A stretch of DNA of 64,000 nucleotides, taken from positions 29,197,555 through 29,261,554 of the forward strand of contig NC_049901.1 in the NCBI RefSeq assembly GCF_001411555.2, written 5' to 3'. The notes beneath the pieces were generated by a model, which was not told the origin of the DNA, searched no databases, and was given only the letters and a program-made list of their open reading frames with translations. The DNA comes from Juglans regia (lineage: Eukaryota > Streptophyta > Magnoliopsida > Fagales > Juglandaceae). Position numbers and translations under genes: made by a program. Below are positions 1 through 10,246 of the stretch, in pieces. Position 1 is the first letter of the stretch. Each line of letters begins with the position of its first letter.

Positions 1-4
1 TCCT

Positions 5-394
5 ATGAAAGGTGTTAAGCGCTTTGGTAAGAAAGGAAAGCTTAGTCCAAGATTTGTTGGCCCTTTTCAGATCGTAGAGAAAGTTGGGCTTGTTGCTTAT
101 AGAGTTGCCTTGCCGGATTATTTTGGGGATGTTCATGATGTGTTTCATGTGTCTTCGTTGAAGAAGAGTTTTGGACAGCAAGAGCCACGTTTTGTTGACC
201 CTGAACGCATTCAACTTCAGCCTAACCTTACTTATGAAGTTGCCCCGACGCAGATTGTAGATTGGAAAGAGCAAAGATTAAGGTCCAAGACAATACCTAT
301 GGTGAAAGTGTCATGGGGTGATCCGTTGGCTCAAGATTACTCTTGGGAAAGAGAAGCCGACATGAGAGAGCATTATCCTTACTTGTTTGTTTGA
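5..394 (+). CDS. Ty3/gypsy chromovirus pol, C-terminal end (partial)
   Basis: This is the last part of a gypsy polyprotein, covering the integrase tail and a chromodomain-like end. The reading frame is open to the window edge (codon 2-4 is Pro), so the Met at 5 is internal and not a start. Near residues 12-22 is the integrase GPY/F module (KLSPRFVGPF). The last 35 residues have the chromodomain-like pattern of Tekay/Del chromoviruses: a beta strand VKVSW, then SWERE and a final YPYLF. Chromodomains of this family tether integrase to chromatin and bias insertion. The stop is followed by about 97 bp of untranslated sequence, then the polypurine tract and 3' LTR in the same orientation. Nothing in the visible part is broken, but the element is cut by the window edge, so activity cannot be judged. 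Confidence 0.9.
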   Translation: MKGVKRFGKKGKLSPRFVGPFQIVEKVGLVAYRVALPDYFGDVHDVFHVSSLKKSFGQQEPRFVDPERIQLQPNLTYEVAPTQIVDWKEQRLRSKTIPMVKVSWGDPLAQDYSWEREADMREHYPYLFV

Positions 395-491
395 TTTTGA
401 CGGTATGTTCTAAGTATGCTCTCGGTTGAATCTTGTTCCTGTCTTAGTTTAATGTTTGACCTTGCTAATTTCGAGGACGAAATTTTTTTTT

Positions 492-504
492 AAGGGGGGG
501 AGGA
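492..504 (+). other. Polypurine tract of the first gypsy element
   Basis: The G-rich purine run AAGGGGGGGAGGA directly precedes the LTR that begins TGTAACACCCC. This is the usual plus-strand priming site of an LTR retrotransposon, and it fixes the element as + strand. Confidence 0.85.
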
Positions 505-2732
505 TGTAACACCCCGTATTTTAGTGTATTTTTATTGAATGATTATTTTTATGTTATTCAAAAAAAATTATTCTTTTGTTTTAAAATTACTGGATTTTAA
601 TTGGGTTATTTTTAGGATTTTTAACTTGGTGAAAAATTATTTTTATGTGCTTTCTTAATATTTATTTTTTGTTATGTATTTAAATTGCTTTTAATATTTA
701 ATTAATTACTGTGAGATTTAATTATTTCAATTTGACTTTACCATTACGTTTAAATCATTTTATTTAATTTGTGGTTTTAAAATCATTTCCGTTGGATCAT
801 TTTCGTGACCCAAGTTGTGAGGATTGGACCTCATTTCTTTTCCTCTCTTTTTCTTTCCTCTCCTTTTCTTTTCCTTCCTTTTTCTCTTTTTCCCTTATTT
901 TCCTTCGGCTTCTTTCTTCTCCCGCGCACGGACTCTCTCTCCCCTCTCCTCCGCCCGATCCTTCGACCCCTCCCAGCGCCGCCGTCCGTCGGCAGTGGTC
1001 GACACCGCCCGGTCCCTTGCATTCCTCAGCTGCCGGCTGTCCTACCCCACCAATATCACCGCCGTTCGTGCCACCGTTAGCCCCCACGAAACCCACGAAG
1101 CCCACGAAGCCGCGACACTCTTTCCGCCGTTGCGCCGCCGTCGCACCGCCATTGGCCACCATCTTCCTACCACTTCATCCCCGACCTCTTGGCAACCCTT
1201 TGGACCCAACCCCGGCTCCGATCCGTCACCGGTGAAGCCCCACCAAGTCCATCTCCGATTTCGGCATTTTTGGCCTAAAACCACCCTTTGCGCCGTCATC
1301 CACGGCAAACCACCACCACCATTGGCTTCACCGACCTCTCTAGGCCCTACCCTATCATTTTGGGGTCTTCGTTTGTCTCCGTTGAAAAGTGGGTATTTGT
1401 GACCCACGGCCACAGTGTATTTTACACCGTGGTGTTGCTCAGACGTCGCCTTTTTCAGCTTCGTGATCCTCCGGAAATTATCATATAGCGCTGTAAGTAT
1501 TTCTCCAAAGTATTCTCATGAATTTTATGTATTTTTGCACTAACGCATTTCACTGTATTTTTTGGCATGCCGGACTGAGTCCGAGGAGTATGGGGGTCGG
1601 ATGAATTTATGATTGGAGTTGTTTGGGTTGGTTTGATTGGATTGGTTATTGGTTATTGAGGAATGTGGATTTGTGTTGGTACATGTGCATATCATTATTT
1701 CATGCATGATCATGTTTGTAAAGGAAAACTGGGTTTTCGTGTATTGCATTCATGTTCATGTGTTTATGAAAACTGGGTTTTCATGTGAGAATGGAATTTG
1801 GGTGCGTGCGTATCACGACCCCAAGCCGAGATGGGGCATTATCTCGGTGGAGCTCCTCTGGTTACTCGGGAGCGGAATAAACTGAGTAACGTCCCCTGGA
1901 TTGTCGCTGGGCGACAATGGGATCGGACGAGAGATTCGTGCCGACTCCGTGGTCCTTCTGCTGGCGGGGACTAGAGGATGTCTGGCCATGTACGCGCTGG
2001 GCGCGGAACTGGGCATCGCTCGTTGCGTAGTGGGTGCTCGGCCATGTACGCGCTGGGCGCGGAACTGGGCATCGCTACGAAGCCAGGACGTGCGGATGGT
2101 CCCTAGGGGAGGCCATGGTGCATAGGGTATTGACGGATTAAATGGACTATTTTCTGGGAAAATAGCGTGAGTTGGATTTTGTGTAAATCATTTTCTGGGA
2201 AAATGTTTTACGGATTATTTTTGGGCCAAATGGGATTTTGGCGTGTGTTGGAAAATTATCATTTTCGGGGAAAATGATGTTTTGAGGAAAATGTATATTT
2301 CTTCATATGCATGCATGTTGGTGGCATAATGCATTTTATATTCCTGAGTATATTTTTGGGTTATACTTACCTGCGGTACCATTCTGTGGTAACGCAGATT
2401 TTGATGCAGATGAGGAGGAGGAGGGCGAGCCTGAGGAGACGGCTCCGCCCGAGGAGTGATCTGGAATCACTGGTTACTGTTATTTTATTTTTACCCTTTT
2501 GTATTTCTGGGACATGTGTTAAACTTTATTTTGGGATGATTTTGTAAACTCTTTTACTGATGTTTACTTATATTTAAATTCTGGTACTTAGTTGACTAAT
2601 CCGCTGCGTTGTTGTTGTACACCGTTGCATGTACACACACTTGGCACGTTCGTTGGGATGTGTGACCGTGTTGTCATCATCCCGGCGTCTCGATTCCCGT
2701 GTTTTCCTTACATGGGGGTAGGGGGCGCCACA
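505..2732 (+). mobile_element. 3' LTR of chromovirus element (LTR family 1)
   Basis: The 2.23-kb LTR starts TGTAACACCCCG and ends GGCGCCACA. The start is set by the polypurine tract and the end by comparison with the minus-strand copy at 20657-22705, which has the same termini. It contains a CT-rich then GC-rich stretch (about 840-1380), probably the promoter-proximal and leader part, which gives several overlapping proline-rich open frames that are not genes. The 5' end of the element lies outside the window, so no target duplication can be tested. The sequence that follows belongs to a CACTA transposon. Confidence 0.88.
1983..2076 (+). repeat. 57-bp tandem duplication inside the LTR
   Basis: The block beginning GGCCATGTACGCGCTGGGCG occurs at 1983 and again at 2040. 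The minus-strand copy of the same LTR (about 21240-21300) has it only once, so the duplication is private to this copy or its lineage. Confidence 0.8.
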
Positions 2733-2931
2733 ATGATAGTGCAGCAGCACTTTCCTCCTATATTGGCACAGTAGTTTGAGCTTATGCTCCATTTTATGTG
2801 CACACATGGTGAGATCTTCTGAATGAGATTAAGTAGCACATTCGAAGTCGTGTGCTGGTGAGTTTACTTTGAGAGTACATTTTTTTCACCCAGATTAGTA
2901 TATCATATTTTTGACCTGATTCACTTGTTAG

Positions 2932-3956
2932 GATGAATTCGACCTCGACTCTGACCGTAGCAAGGATTTGAGAATCGTGAATGAGTTGATGGCTACACTA
3001 TTCCGATGTCACAAGGGACAATGTCATGACCACTTCAAGAAGTTTGAGATGTTGGAAGAGCCTGCACAGTCCCCTTTCCAGCAGATGAAGTTATATGATT
3101 GGATAAAGTGTTGTGATTTTTTCGCATCTCCAGATTATCAGGTATTTTGAATTTATATCTTTTAGTTATTTACATTCATATTCGTTCTAGATTTTATATG
3201 TATACATATTACAATTAACATTCTTAATATATTTTGTAGCGCTTAAGTTCTACAAATGCAGAGAATAGATCCGCTCTAACAGTCCACCATCGTGCTAGTT
3301 CAAGGTCATTCCACCGTCTTGCTGAAAAAATAGTAATTAAAAAATTATAGAATTCATTTATTTTTTTGATATTCTTTTATTTAAGTACTAACATTATCTT
3401 TTTAAAATTGCTAATGTCGCTTTGTTAGAAACGTGATGATCTTAAAAACTTTTCCCTCATTCATGTCTATGTTGCTACTGCTCACACTAATGAGCATAGT
3501 GAGTGGATGGATCCTGTCGCTACATTACCTTTCAAATTGCAAGAAAAAATGATAGAGATGTAGTCGGCTTCTGGGGAATCCACTCCTAGTGACATAGATA
3601 TATTCATGCAAGTGCTTGGGCCGCAATCTAGTTTGGCAAAAGGTTTGAGACGATCTATCAAGCATAAATGTTCATCCTCTTCAAGCTCATCGACTTCACA
3701 AATTAATAATCTTACCAAAGGTTTAGAAGCTGCACGGCATGAGAATGAGTATATGAGGTCGAGACAGCAAGAGTTAGAGTCTCTCTTAGAACGACAGTCA
3801 CATTTAGAGACGCGTTTGCAGGACAAATAGAGAGACCAAGAGGAAAGAATACGCAATGAAGTCAAGGAGCAAGTGCAGTGGGAGATGATGGTGCAAATGG
3901 AGCGTGTTATGTTGTTGCAACAGAATTGCGGTGGGCGAGGAGAAAAGAAGAAATAA
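2932..3956 (+). pseudogene. CACTA (En/Spm) second-gene remnant, Ptta/Transposase_24 type
   Basis: Three exons can be read with consensus splice sites: 2932-3141 (acceptor TTGTTAG, donor GTATTT), 3240-3332 and 3429-3956. The first holds the WIKCCDFFASPDYQ block, the second the VHHRASSRSFHRLAEK block and the third an ATAHTNEHSEW-like block, in the order typical of plant En/Spm accessory transposases. A Glu/Arg/Gln-rich coiled coil follows (about 3640-3900). In-frame stops at about 3562 and 3828 make it a pseudogene. The same gene layout recurs at 50220-51523, and an inverted fragment lies at 9806-10020. Family members bind sub-terminal repeats, which lie just downstream here. Confidence 0.75.
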
Positions 3957-4069
3957 ATTTAATCAGGATATATAACTAATTTTTAATATCTAATTTTAAA
4001 ATTTTATAAAACATTGTTAGTTGTTAAATGATGGTATGTAATATGATACAGTTGGTATATTTTTAAATT

Positions 4070-4709
4070 TTATGAAATTAGTATTTCTATTCTATACGTT
4101 CGAATGTAAATTAAAAATGTTCAAACATTAGTTCACATTCGAACCAACGTTCGAACGTACTCACCCTCAAACGAACTAAACATTCGAATAATTAAACGAT
4201 TAACGTTCGAACAAACCTCTGAACGTACCACTAGCATTTAAACGCTTCTTTGTTAACATTCGAAATAACGTCTGAACGTTAAACCCATTACATTTGAACA
4301 TTGGTCCGTTAATGTTCGAACGGAAATTCGAACGTTTATTGTAATTTACGCTCAGATGCATTACCGTTCGAACGTAAATATGATACGTTCAAACTACAAT
4401 CAACGAACGTCAACTTTTGTCATTCAAACACCAATCAATTGGGTTGCTGTTCGAACGTTCAATTGGACATCCGAACGTTACTTTTTGTGATAGACCTCAA
4501 CCGTCATAAAAAATGAATGTTCAAACGTTGAACCAAACAGAACACCTCCAACCATCACTAAAAATATACCGTCACAAATTAGTTTTTGTGACGCACAGAT
4601 GAGCCAAACGGAAAGTTCGGTCGAAACTGTCACCAAATATATTTAGTGACATTTTGGTTATTTTTTGTGACGGTTTCCTCTGTTATAAAAGACAAATTGT
4701 GTTGTAGTG
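4070..4709 (+). mobile_element. CACTA 3' terminus with sub-terminal repeat array
   Basis: From about 4090 to 4540 a TTCGAACG-type motif (variants CGTTCGAAC, GTTCAAACG, ATTCGAACG) recurs more than 15 times in both orientations. A GTGACGG/CCGTCACAAA-rich stretch (4560-4690) follows. The block ends at 4709 in TGTTGTAGTG, the complement of the CACTACAACA terminal inverted repeat of plant CACTA elements. The 5' half is absent: the gypsy LTR abuts it at 2732. Confidence 0.8.
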
Positions 4710-5740
4710 AGAGATAGAGTAAATGCCTCAAGCATTTGCAAACTTAGTCGTGAAATTTGAGCATAAAAAGACCCAAATCAGAATAAAATGAAGAGAACAA
4801 ACCTTGGGATCACGAGGATGACAGCAAGTCGACGACGATGATGATGGGGTCACAAGGATAATGGGGTTTCTTCAATCGACAGTTTGGCTTTGAAGGAGGG
4901 AGGCTAGGGTTTCTTCGGAGAGAGAGATAGAGAGAGAGAAAGATAGGGAAAAGGGAATGGGGAAGGGTTTCTAACCCTAGTGTCAAAACAATCAAAACGG
5001 CATCCTTTTGATGCTGGCTTTGGCTTAAAAGAAAACTCGGGTACCGGGTGTACCTGGGTATTGTTATGCGAGTACCGACATGGGTTTATTCTAGATCGGT
5101 ATTGTTATGCAAGTACTGACATGGGTTTATTCTAGATCGGAATCCATAATCGGAATCCGAATAACTGGGTTCTAGACCAAACCTGGAAAAAAAACCTAAC
5201 CCAAATGAACAATCTTACATACATCACATCGTAAGAAGTATTGTACCAAAATACAGTTTACACAACAAACCCAAAAATAACAAAACATACAATTAATCAA
5301 AAGTGATCATTATGTACTCGTAAATTTGTTGTCGTGGCGTTTTAATCAAATTTAGAGTGGCCGTTAGGTCCCACCTTGGCAGATGAAGTCCACTGTATTT
5401 ACTTCTTTGCAAAGTAAATATTCTAGAAATAGAAAGAGAAAATGAATCTCATAGGATTAAGATTTGAAACGTGCTTATATTTTAAATTAAGTGGTTATTT
5501 GGGATTGCAATAGGAAATAAAATTTTCTATCGTAGAACTTTTAATTGTAAAATTATACTCAAAATTAGTTCTACTATTAAAAGGATTTTAACTATTTGGT
5601 AAGCTTATAACTAAAGCGTTTTTAAAATTAGAGACACTGTGTTTTGAACAAAAGAATCAATTCAGTACTTTTTCTAATCAAATAGATTTTCAGCCTGTTT
5701 TGACAGGCTGAATGCACTTTTTTAAAATTTACCATGTTGG
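4710..5740. other. Intergenic; low-complexity and a 46-bp tandem duplication
   Basis: I see no gene here. At 5052-5140 a block of about 46 bp (TATTGTTATGC...CTAGATCGG) is present twice. A GA-rich tract lies at 4915-4950. The only long open frames are short minus-strand shadows of this low-complexity sequence. Confidence 0.6.
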
Positions 5741-5748
5741 GTATAAAC

Positions 5749-6150
5749 CAGTGTTGTGAATTTCGTACCGTACCGGTCGGTACGGCCGAAATTTTTCGTA
5801 CCGGCTGTTCAGCCGGTACAGATACTATATCTGTTTCGTACTGGCCAAAATACCGGACGTACCGGCCTCAATTTCGGCCAGTGTTTTTTTTTTTTCATTT
5901 TTTAAAACTACAAGCTTATTTTTTAACCCTCAATTCAGACTAGACTATTTATAATATATATATGTATTTATATATAATTTATTTATATATAGACTATTAT
6001 TTTGGAATATAATTGTTATATATAATTTATTTATATATCGACTATCCCGAAATGTTATCCTGAAACGCTACCCGAAATGGTACTGGTACCGAAATATTTC
6101 GTTTCAGTGCCTTGACCGTTACGGCGTCTGATACGGTATTTAAAACATTG
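5749..6150. mobile_element. hAT-type MITE, 402 bp, with 8-bp target duplication
   Basis: Termini CAGTGTTGTGAAT and ATTTAAAACATTG are imperfect inverted repeats with the hAT-like CA.TGTT start. The element is flanked on both sides by a perfect GTATAAAC (5741-5748 and 6151-6158), the 8-bp duplication expected for hAT elements. The interior is built from repeated GTACCGG/CCGGTAC motifs able to pair, and then an AT-rich core. It has no coding capacity and is non-autonomous. Confidence 0.85.
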
Positions 6151-6262
6151 GTATAAACGCGCTTTACAGGCGAGGAAAGAGTCGTGTGCGATGAAGGAAG
6201 CCAACTACTGCTATAGTGGCATAGTGGGCGTGGATGCATGCAGTAATAATTGGCTATAGGCC

Positions 6263-6440
6263 GGGTGGTTTGGATTAGAGATGAGTTGAGATAATTTATA
6301 AATAGTAAAATAAAATATTATTAAAATATTATTATTATTTTGAGATTTAAAAAAATTGAATTATTTATTATATTTTATGTAGAAATTTAAAAAAATTATA
6401 ATAATGAGATGAGATAAGTTTAAATTACATCAAACACCGT
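6263..6440. mobile_element. Short AT-rich MITE with GAGATGAG-type ends
   Basis: The left end GGGTGGTTTGGAT and right end (complement GGTGTTTGATGT) pair imperfectly. Just inside lie GAGATGAGTTGAGA and TCTCATCTC. The core is A/T only. A related copy lies at 57360-57540. I could not define a clear target duplication. Confidence 0.55.
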
Positions 6441-7355
6441 ACGGTCCAGGGATAAAGCCAACTACTCGCATCCCTCTAGCAATGAAGTATGTGTTATTAA
6501 CCGTTTTGCGGTTTTAAAAGATCAGGTATAATTAATCCCTGTGCAGTCTTCACACGAAATGAATACAATTCATTGAAGTTATACAGATCGAGCGCATGCA
6601 TGCATTCGGTGCTGTTCCTAGCTAGGTGGCCTTAATTTACGCTATGTTTCCCGCCCTTTTACGCGTTCCTTCCCGCATGAAAGTCAGTTTTAGCTTTAAT
6701 TAATTTACAATGCAGTAGGACCTTAGTTTATAAAATCTAGAATGAATATGATAAATTTACAACGTACTCTCTTAAGACACGCAGCTTATAACTCTTATAT
6801 ATAATTAAATATATATAGGATAAAATTATAGATTCGATTTTTTTTTTTTTTTAATAGAAGAGTCAAGATCACGTGTCCATGAGTGACCCTGTCCTAATTT
6901 TATTAATAAAAAATCCTCACTTTAGGCAGAGGAATACCGTGGAATCAACATTACAAATTAAAAGAACAACGACATCATACCCCAATCCAACTCCCAACAT
7001 CAAACAACAAAAAATACACTCAAAAAAGAAAAATACTACACCCGAACACTTCTTATATAAGGGCATCCCATGTTCTCCAACCTAATAATGTAGTTTTTAA
7101 TTTCAGTTTTAGTAGTGAAGCGGTGACATAATTGTTATTAATTGTATAATTGATTTAAGAGAAGCTTCTAATGTTGAAGCGGTGCTATAAATATGAATAA
7201 TTCTAAATCGAAATCTTACATCGTTATTTAATCAATACGTAATTTATCATTTTTGCCTCTATATCTTAATATTTAAATATTTGCGTAATTAAATAGAAGA
7301 AAAAAATTGACAAATCACATGTTTAATTAGTAGTATAAAGCTTTCTTGGAACATT
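6441..7355. other. AT-rich upstream region of BAHD gene 1
   Basis: There is no convincing gene. Short open frames here (for example 6873-7085) have no recognisable protein features. The stretch most probably holds distal promoter sequence of the downstream acyltransferase gene. Confidence 0.5.
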
Positions 7356-7357
7356 TC

Positions 7358-7439
7358 TCTCTCTATATATATATATATTATATATATATATATATATATA
7401 TCGAAGTACAAGAGTAACTGAACAAATAGCTAGCTAGCC
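7358..7439 (+). promoter_or_regulatory. Core promoter/5'UTR region of BAHD gene 1 with long TA tract
   Basis: A (TA)n tract (about 7362-7402) lies some 40-80 bp before the ATG, where a TATA box is expected. It is preceded by TTCTCTCTCTA. The last 20 bp before the ATG (AAATAGCTAGCTAGCC) closely match the same position of BAHD gene 2, so the leader is shared by descent. The exact transcription start cannot be fixed. Confidence 0.5.
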
Positions 7440-8762
7440 ATGCAGGAGATCAAAGTTGAGATGATCAGTAGAGAGGTAATAAAACCTTCCTGTCCAACTC
7501 CCCATCATCTTAGATGCTTTGATCTCTCCCTTTTAGATCAGCTACAACCCGAAAATTATATATCAGTGGTGATATTCTACTCAAACAACCCTTGTGATCT
7601 TCCCCATTTCAAGGCCGTTGATATATCCCATAGGCTAAAGACATCATTGTCTGAAACCCTGCGTCGTTTCTATCCACTTGCTGGGAGAGTAAAAAATAAT
7701 GTCTCAATTGAGTGCAACGATGCTGGCGTTGATTATTTGGAAGCACGAGTCAATTGCCATCTCTCAGACATTCTTGAACAACGTCCCGAACAGAAAATGT
7801 TGTACCACTTTCTTCCGAAAGTGACTGAACCCATGGATCAACCAAGCTTGGAACCTTTGGTTCTAGTTCAAGCTAGCTTCTTTGAATGTGGCGGATTGGC
7901 CATTGGTGTGTGTGTTTCCCACAAGGTAGCCGATGCAGCCACGACTAGCATGTTCACTAATAGTTGGGCTAGCGCGGCTCTTGCCGCGTCTGGTGAAGCA
8001 GTGCTGCCTCCGGAATTCAGTGCCGCATCTCGCATACCTCCGAGACATAAGTTGCCGCCACTAGCCATGAGCTTGGCGAACGAGACGACTGTTTCAAGGA
8101 GGTACGTGTTTGATGCACCAAAGATTGATGCTCTCAAGACAAAAGCCGCCAGCGCCAACGTTCTACAGCCCACACGCGTTGAAGCAGTCTCATCTCTTAT
8201 TTGGAAATGTGCAATAACCGTCTCAAGATCAAAACGCAAGTTTCTTTTGCCATCTAGACTGACCCAAGTGGTGAACATCCGCGAAAGGCTTACTCCGCCC
8301 TTTCCTAAAAATACTTTTGGAAATCTCGTGTGGTTTTATTCGCGAGAGACAACAGACAATGAGATACAGTTGCATCGGTTGGTTACTGAGTTAAGGAAAG
8401 GAAAAGAAGCTTTTAGTGAAGATTATGCATCAAAGTTATCTGGGGACGAGACTTTCTCTGTGGATAGTCAAGATATCAAACATCTTAGTAGTCTTTTCGC
8501 CTCAGAGGGTAATACAGACCACATTCTCATTTCCAGCTGGTGCAGATATCCACTATATGAGGCTGACTTTGGTTTGGGGAAGCCAACATGGGTGACTATG
8601 GGTAATAATCTGATGTTCAAGAATTCCATATTTCTGATGGATACGAGAGATGGCAGCGGAATAGAAGCTTGGATTACTCTTAGTGAAGAAGACATGGCAT
8701 TATTTGAACAAGATAAAGATCTGCTTGGATTTGCATCTTCCAACCCAACTGTCCACGATTAA
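7440..8762 (+). CDS. BAHD acyltransferase 1 (vinorine synthase-like clade)
   Basis: This intronless 440-residue protein is the usual BAHD length. BAHD enzymes are cytosolic and transfer an acyl group from acyl-CoA to an alcohol or amine of a specialised metabolite. The catalytic HXXXD is HKVAD at residues 161-165, within GVCVSHKVADAATTSMF. The structural DFGWG motif reads DFGLG at 376-380, so the normally near-invariant Trp is Leu. Other family blocks are present: FYPLAGR (77-83), an LPSRLTQVVNIRERL region (about 270-284) and the C-terminal SGIEAWITLSEEDMALFE. The start is supported by alignment with BAHD gene 2, which begins at the same residue but for one codon. The opening (KVEMISREVIKPS-TPHHL) resembles vinorine synthase/acylsugar-acyltransferase-like members. 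Substrate cannot be inferred. An AATAAG-like signal lies about 105 bp after the stop. Confidence 0.93.
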   Translation: MQEIKVEMISREVIKPSCPTPHHLRCFDLSLLDQLQPENYISVVIFYSNNPCDLPHFKAVDISHRLKTSLSETLRRFYPLAGRVKNNVSIECNDAGVDYLEARVNCHLSDILEQRPEQKMLYHFLPKVTEPMDQPSLEPLVLVQASFFECGGLAIGVCVSHKVADAATTSMFTNSWASAALAASGEAVLPPEFSAASRIPPRHKLPPLAMSLANETTVSRRYVFDAPKIDALKTKAASANVLQPTRVEAVSSLIWKCAITVSRSKRKFLLPSRLTQVVNIRERLTPPFPKNTFGNLVWFYSRETTDNEIQLHRLVTELRKGKEAFSEDYASKLSGDETFSVDSQDIKHLSSLFASEGNTDHILISSWCRYPLYEADFGLGKPTWVTMGNNLMFKNSIFLMDTRDGSGIEAWITLSEEDMALFEQDKDLLGFASSNPTVHD

Positions 8763-8913
8763 ATCAGAATTTTAGTGTATATGTTACCTGGCTAGAGATG
8801 GATGATCAAGAGATGCAAGAAGTTTTTAGTAGGAGTCCCAGTACTTAAGTACTACTAGTCTAGATAAATAAGGAGAATCAGCATTTTATCGTGATCAAAT
8901 ATTGGTTGCTGAT
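8763..8913 (+). other. 3' flank of BAHD gene 1
   Basis: This is short 3'UTR/flanking sequence with ATAAATAAG at about 8864. It does not resemble the 3' flank of BAHD gene 2, unlike the coding regions. Confidence 0.45.
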
Positions 8914-9208
8914 TGTTGCGGAGGATTGATATGGAAGGTGCACAGCTAATAAGGAAGGAGCTTCCAGCGCGTTTATGGCTATAGAATAAATAATTTGTTT
9001 AGGCAATATTGCCCTGTTTCGGAAATATGTCAATCCGCATTTAATTTTCGTATGCCCTGTTTCGGAAGTGTATCGTTCAACATTTAAATTTTGTAGGATG
9101 CTAACTTCAATATTTTTGGATAGCCATTGGCTATAAAATTGTAAGAAAGGTCTATCAATAAAGCATCCAGAAGATTATTCTCAACTTGTTTCTATTATAC
9201 TCTCAACA
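8914..9208 (+). mobile_element. Probable copia-type LTR, 295 bp
   Basis: It begins TGTTGCGGAG and ends CTCTCAACA, giving matched TGTTG...CAACA termini. AATAAAGC lies about 50 bp before the end, as in many Ty1/copia LTRs. The flanking 5-mers (CTGAT left, TAGGA right) do not match, so this is one LTR of a truncated element rather than a clean solo LTR. No adjoining pol is seen. A second LTR-like stretch with GAATAAAGCAGC follows at about 9340-9420. Confidence 0.5.
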
Positions 9209-9554
9209 TAGGAAAGGCACGGAAGAACGATCCGGCGTCTTTTCCGGTTGATCTTCAGGTAACACGTTCGATAGCTCGTAACACTGATCTCGTCTTGATC
9301 ACTCCGATGCTAGCTATTATCTTTGTCATTTCCGTACCTATTTATGTTGTAAGGCTATTTAAAGCCCACAAGTTCCTTGAATAAAGCAGCTTCGACGTTT
9401 CCTAGCTCTACGCTATTTAATTGTATTTATTCTTTTTAGTCGTTGGTAACCCTAATCTCTTTTTACTCAAAGGAGATCGGAATGGCATATCTCGAATTTC
9501 TTCAATCAACCTTCCCCGGCCCTATAACACACACACACACAAGCAACCATGAAC
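9209..9554. other. Degenerate LTR-derived sequence
   Basis: There is no gene. It holds a stretch with AATAAAG and a following CT-rich part resembling a copia LTR 3' half, then a short (CA)n microsatellite at 9530-9541. Confidence 0.4.
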
Positions 9555-10020
9555 CACTATAACAGATTTGATCTATTGAAACCGTCACAAAAAGTAAGCA
9601 AACCTTCACTTACAAAAACTGCGTAAATATATCTACGTCACCAAGAGAAGATTATTTAGAAGCTGACTGCATCTCAATAATGTTTTCTTACAATTAGGAA
9701 GGAAACACACAATAACTAACATATTAAAAGAAATAGAAAGTAAACATAATATCTATTCACATGTTGGCATAATTTATTCACATAAAATGAACTCACTTAC
9801 ATAATTATCTTTAGCGACAGGATCAATCCACTCGTTGTACACATCAGGTAGTAGAATTGACATGAATGAGAGAAAATTTTCAAGATCATCACGTTTCTAA
9901 CAAAGCCACATTAGTAATTTTAAAAAAGCATATTATGACTGAATTTTAACAAATATTAATTACCATTTTATCAGCAATGCGTTGGAATGACCTTGAATTG
10001 GCGCGATGCTGGATTTTCAA
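9555..10020 (-). mobile_element. Inverted CACTA terminus with transposase exon remnants
   Basis: Starting at 9555 with CACTATAACAGA (a CACTA terminal repeat) and followed by CCGTCACAAAAAGT, this is a CACTA end in opposite orientation to the one at 4709. Read on the minus strand, 9806-9895 and 9963-10015 match the two internal exon blocks of the remnant at 3240-3500 (the AACGTGATGATCTTG and CGCCAATTCAAGGTCATTCC regions), with the intron between. It is truncated at about 10020, where gypsy sequence begins. Confidence 0.65.
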
Positions 10021-10246
10021 AGACGTTCTATCCTATACATTGATAGAACTTAAGTGTTGCAAGAGAACTTAAGTGTTGCAACATTCCATGCCTCAATATT
10101 GAACGGTTAGAATTTTGGAATATTAGGTTCGACAATATGATCGAAGATTGGGATAGGCATGGAATGGTTATGAAGGATAAATGTTTAGGCTTTGCTCATG
10201 GTACTAGCAAAATTTTGAAGACGAAATTTTTGTTAAGGGGGGAGGA
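10021..10246 (+). mobile_element. Truncated 3' internal end and polypurine tract of second gypsy element
   Basis: About 210 bp of non-coding internal sequence ends in TTAAGGGGGGAGGA (10233-10246), a polypurine tract like that at 492-504. It is preceded by the same GACGAAATTTTTGTT leader seen before the first element's tract. A short duplication (GAACTTAAGTGTTGCAA, twice at 10046-10083) is present. The coding region is missing. Confidence 0.7.

Noticed and set aside
771..1413. Several overlapping proline/serine-rich open frames on both strands
   Set aside because: They lie in the CT- and GC-rich part of the LTR; the same region of the copy at 20657-22705 gives different broken frames. Compositional shadows.
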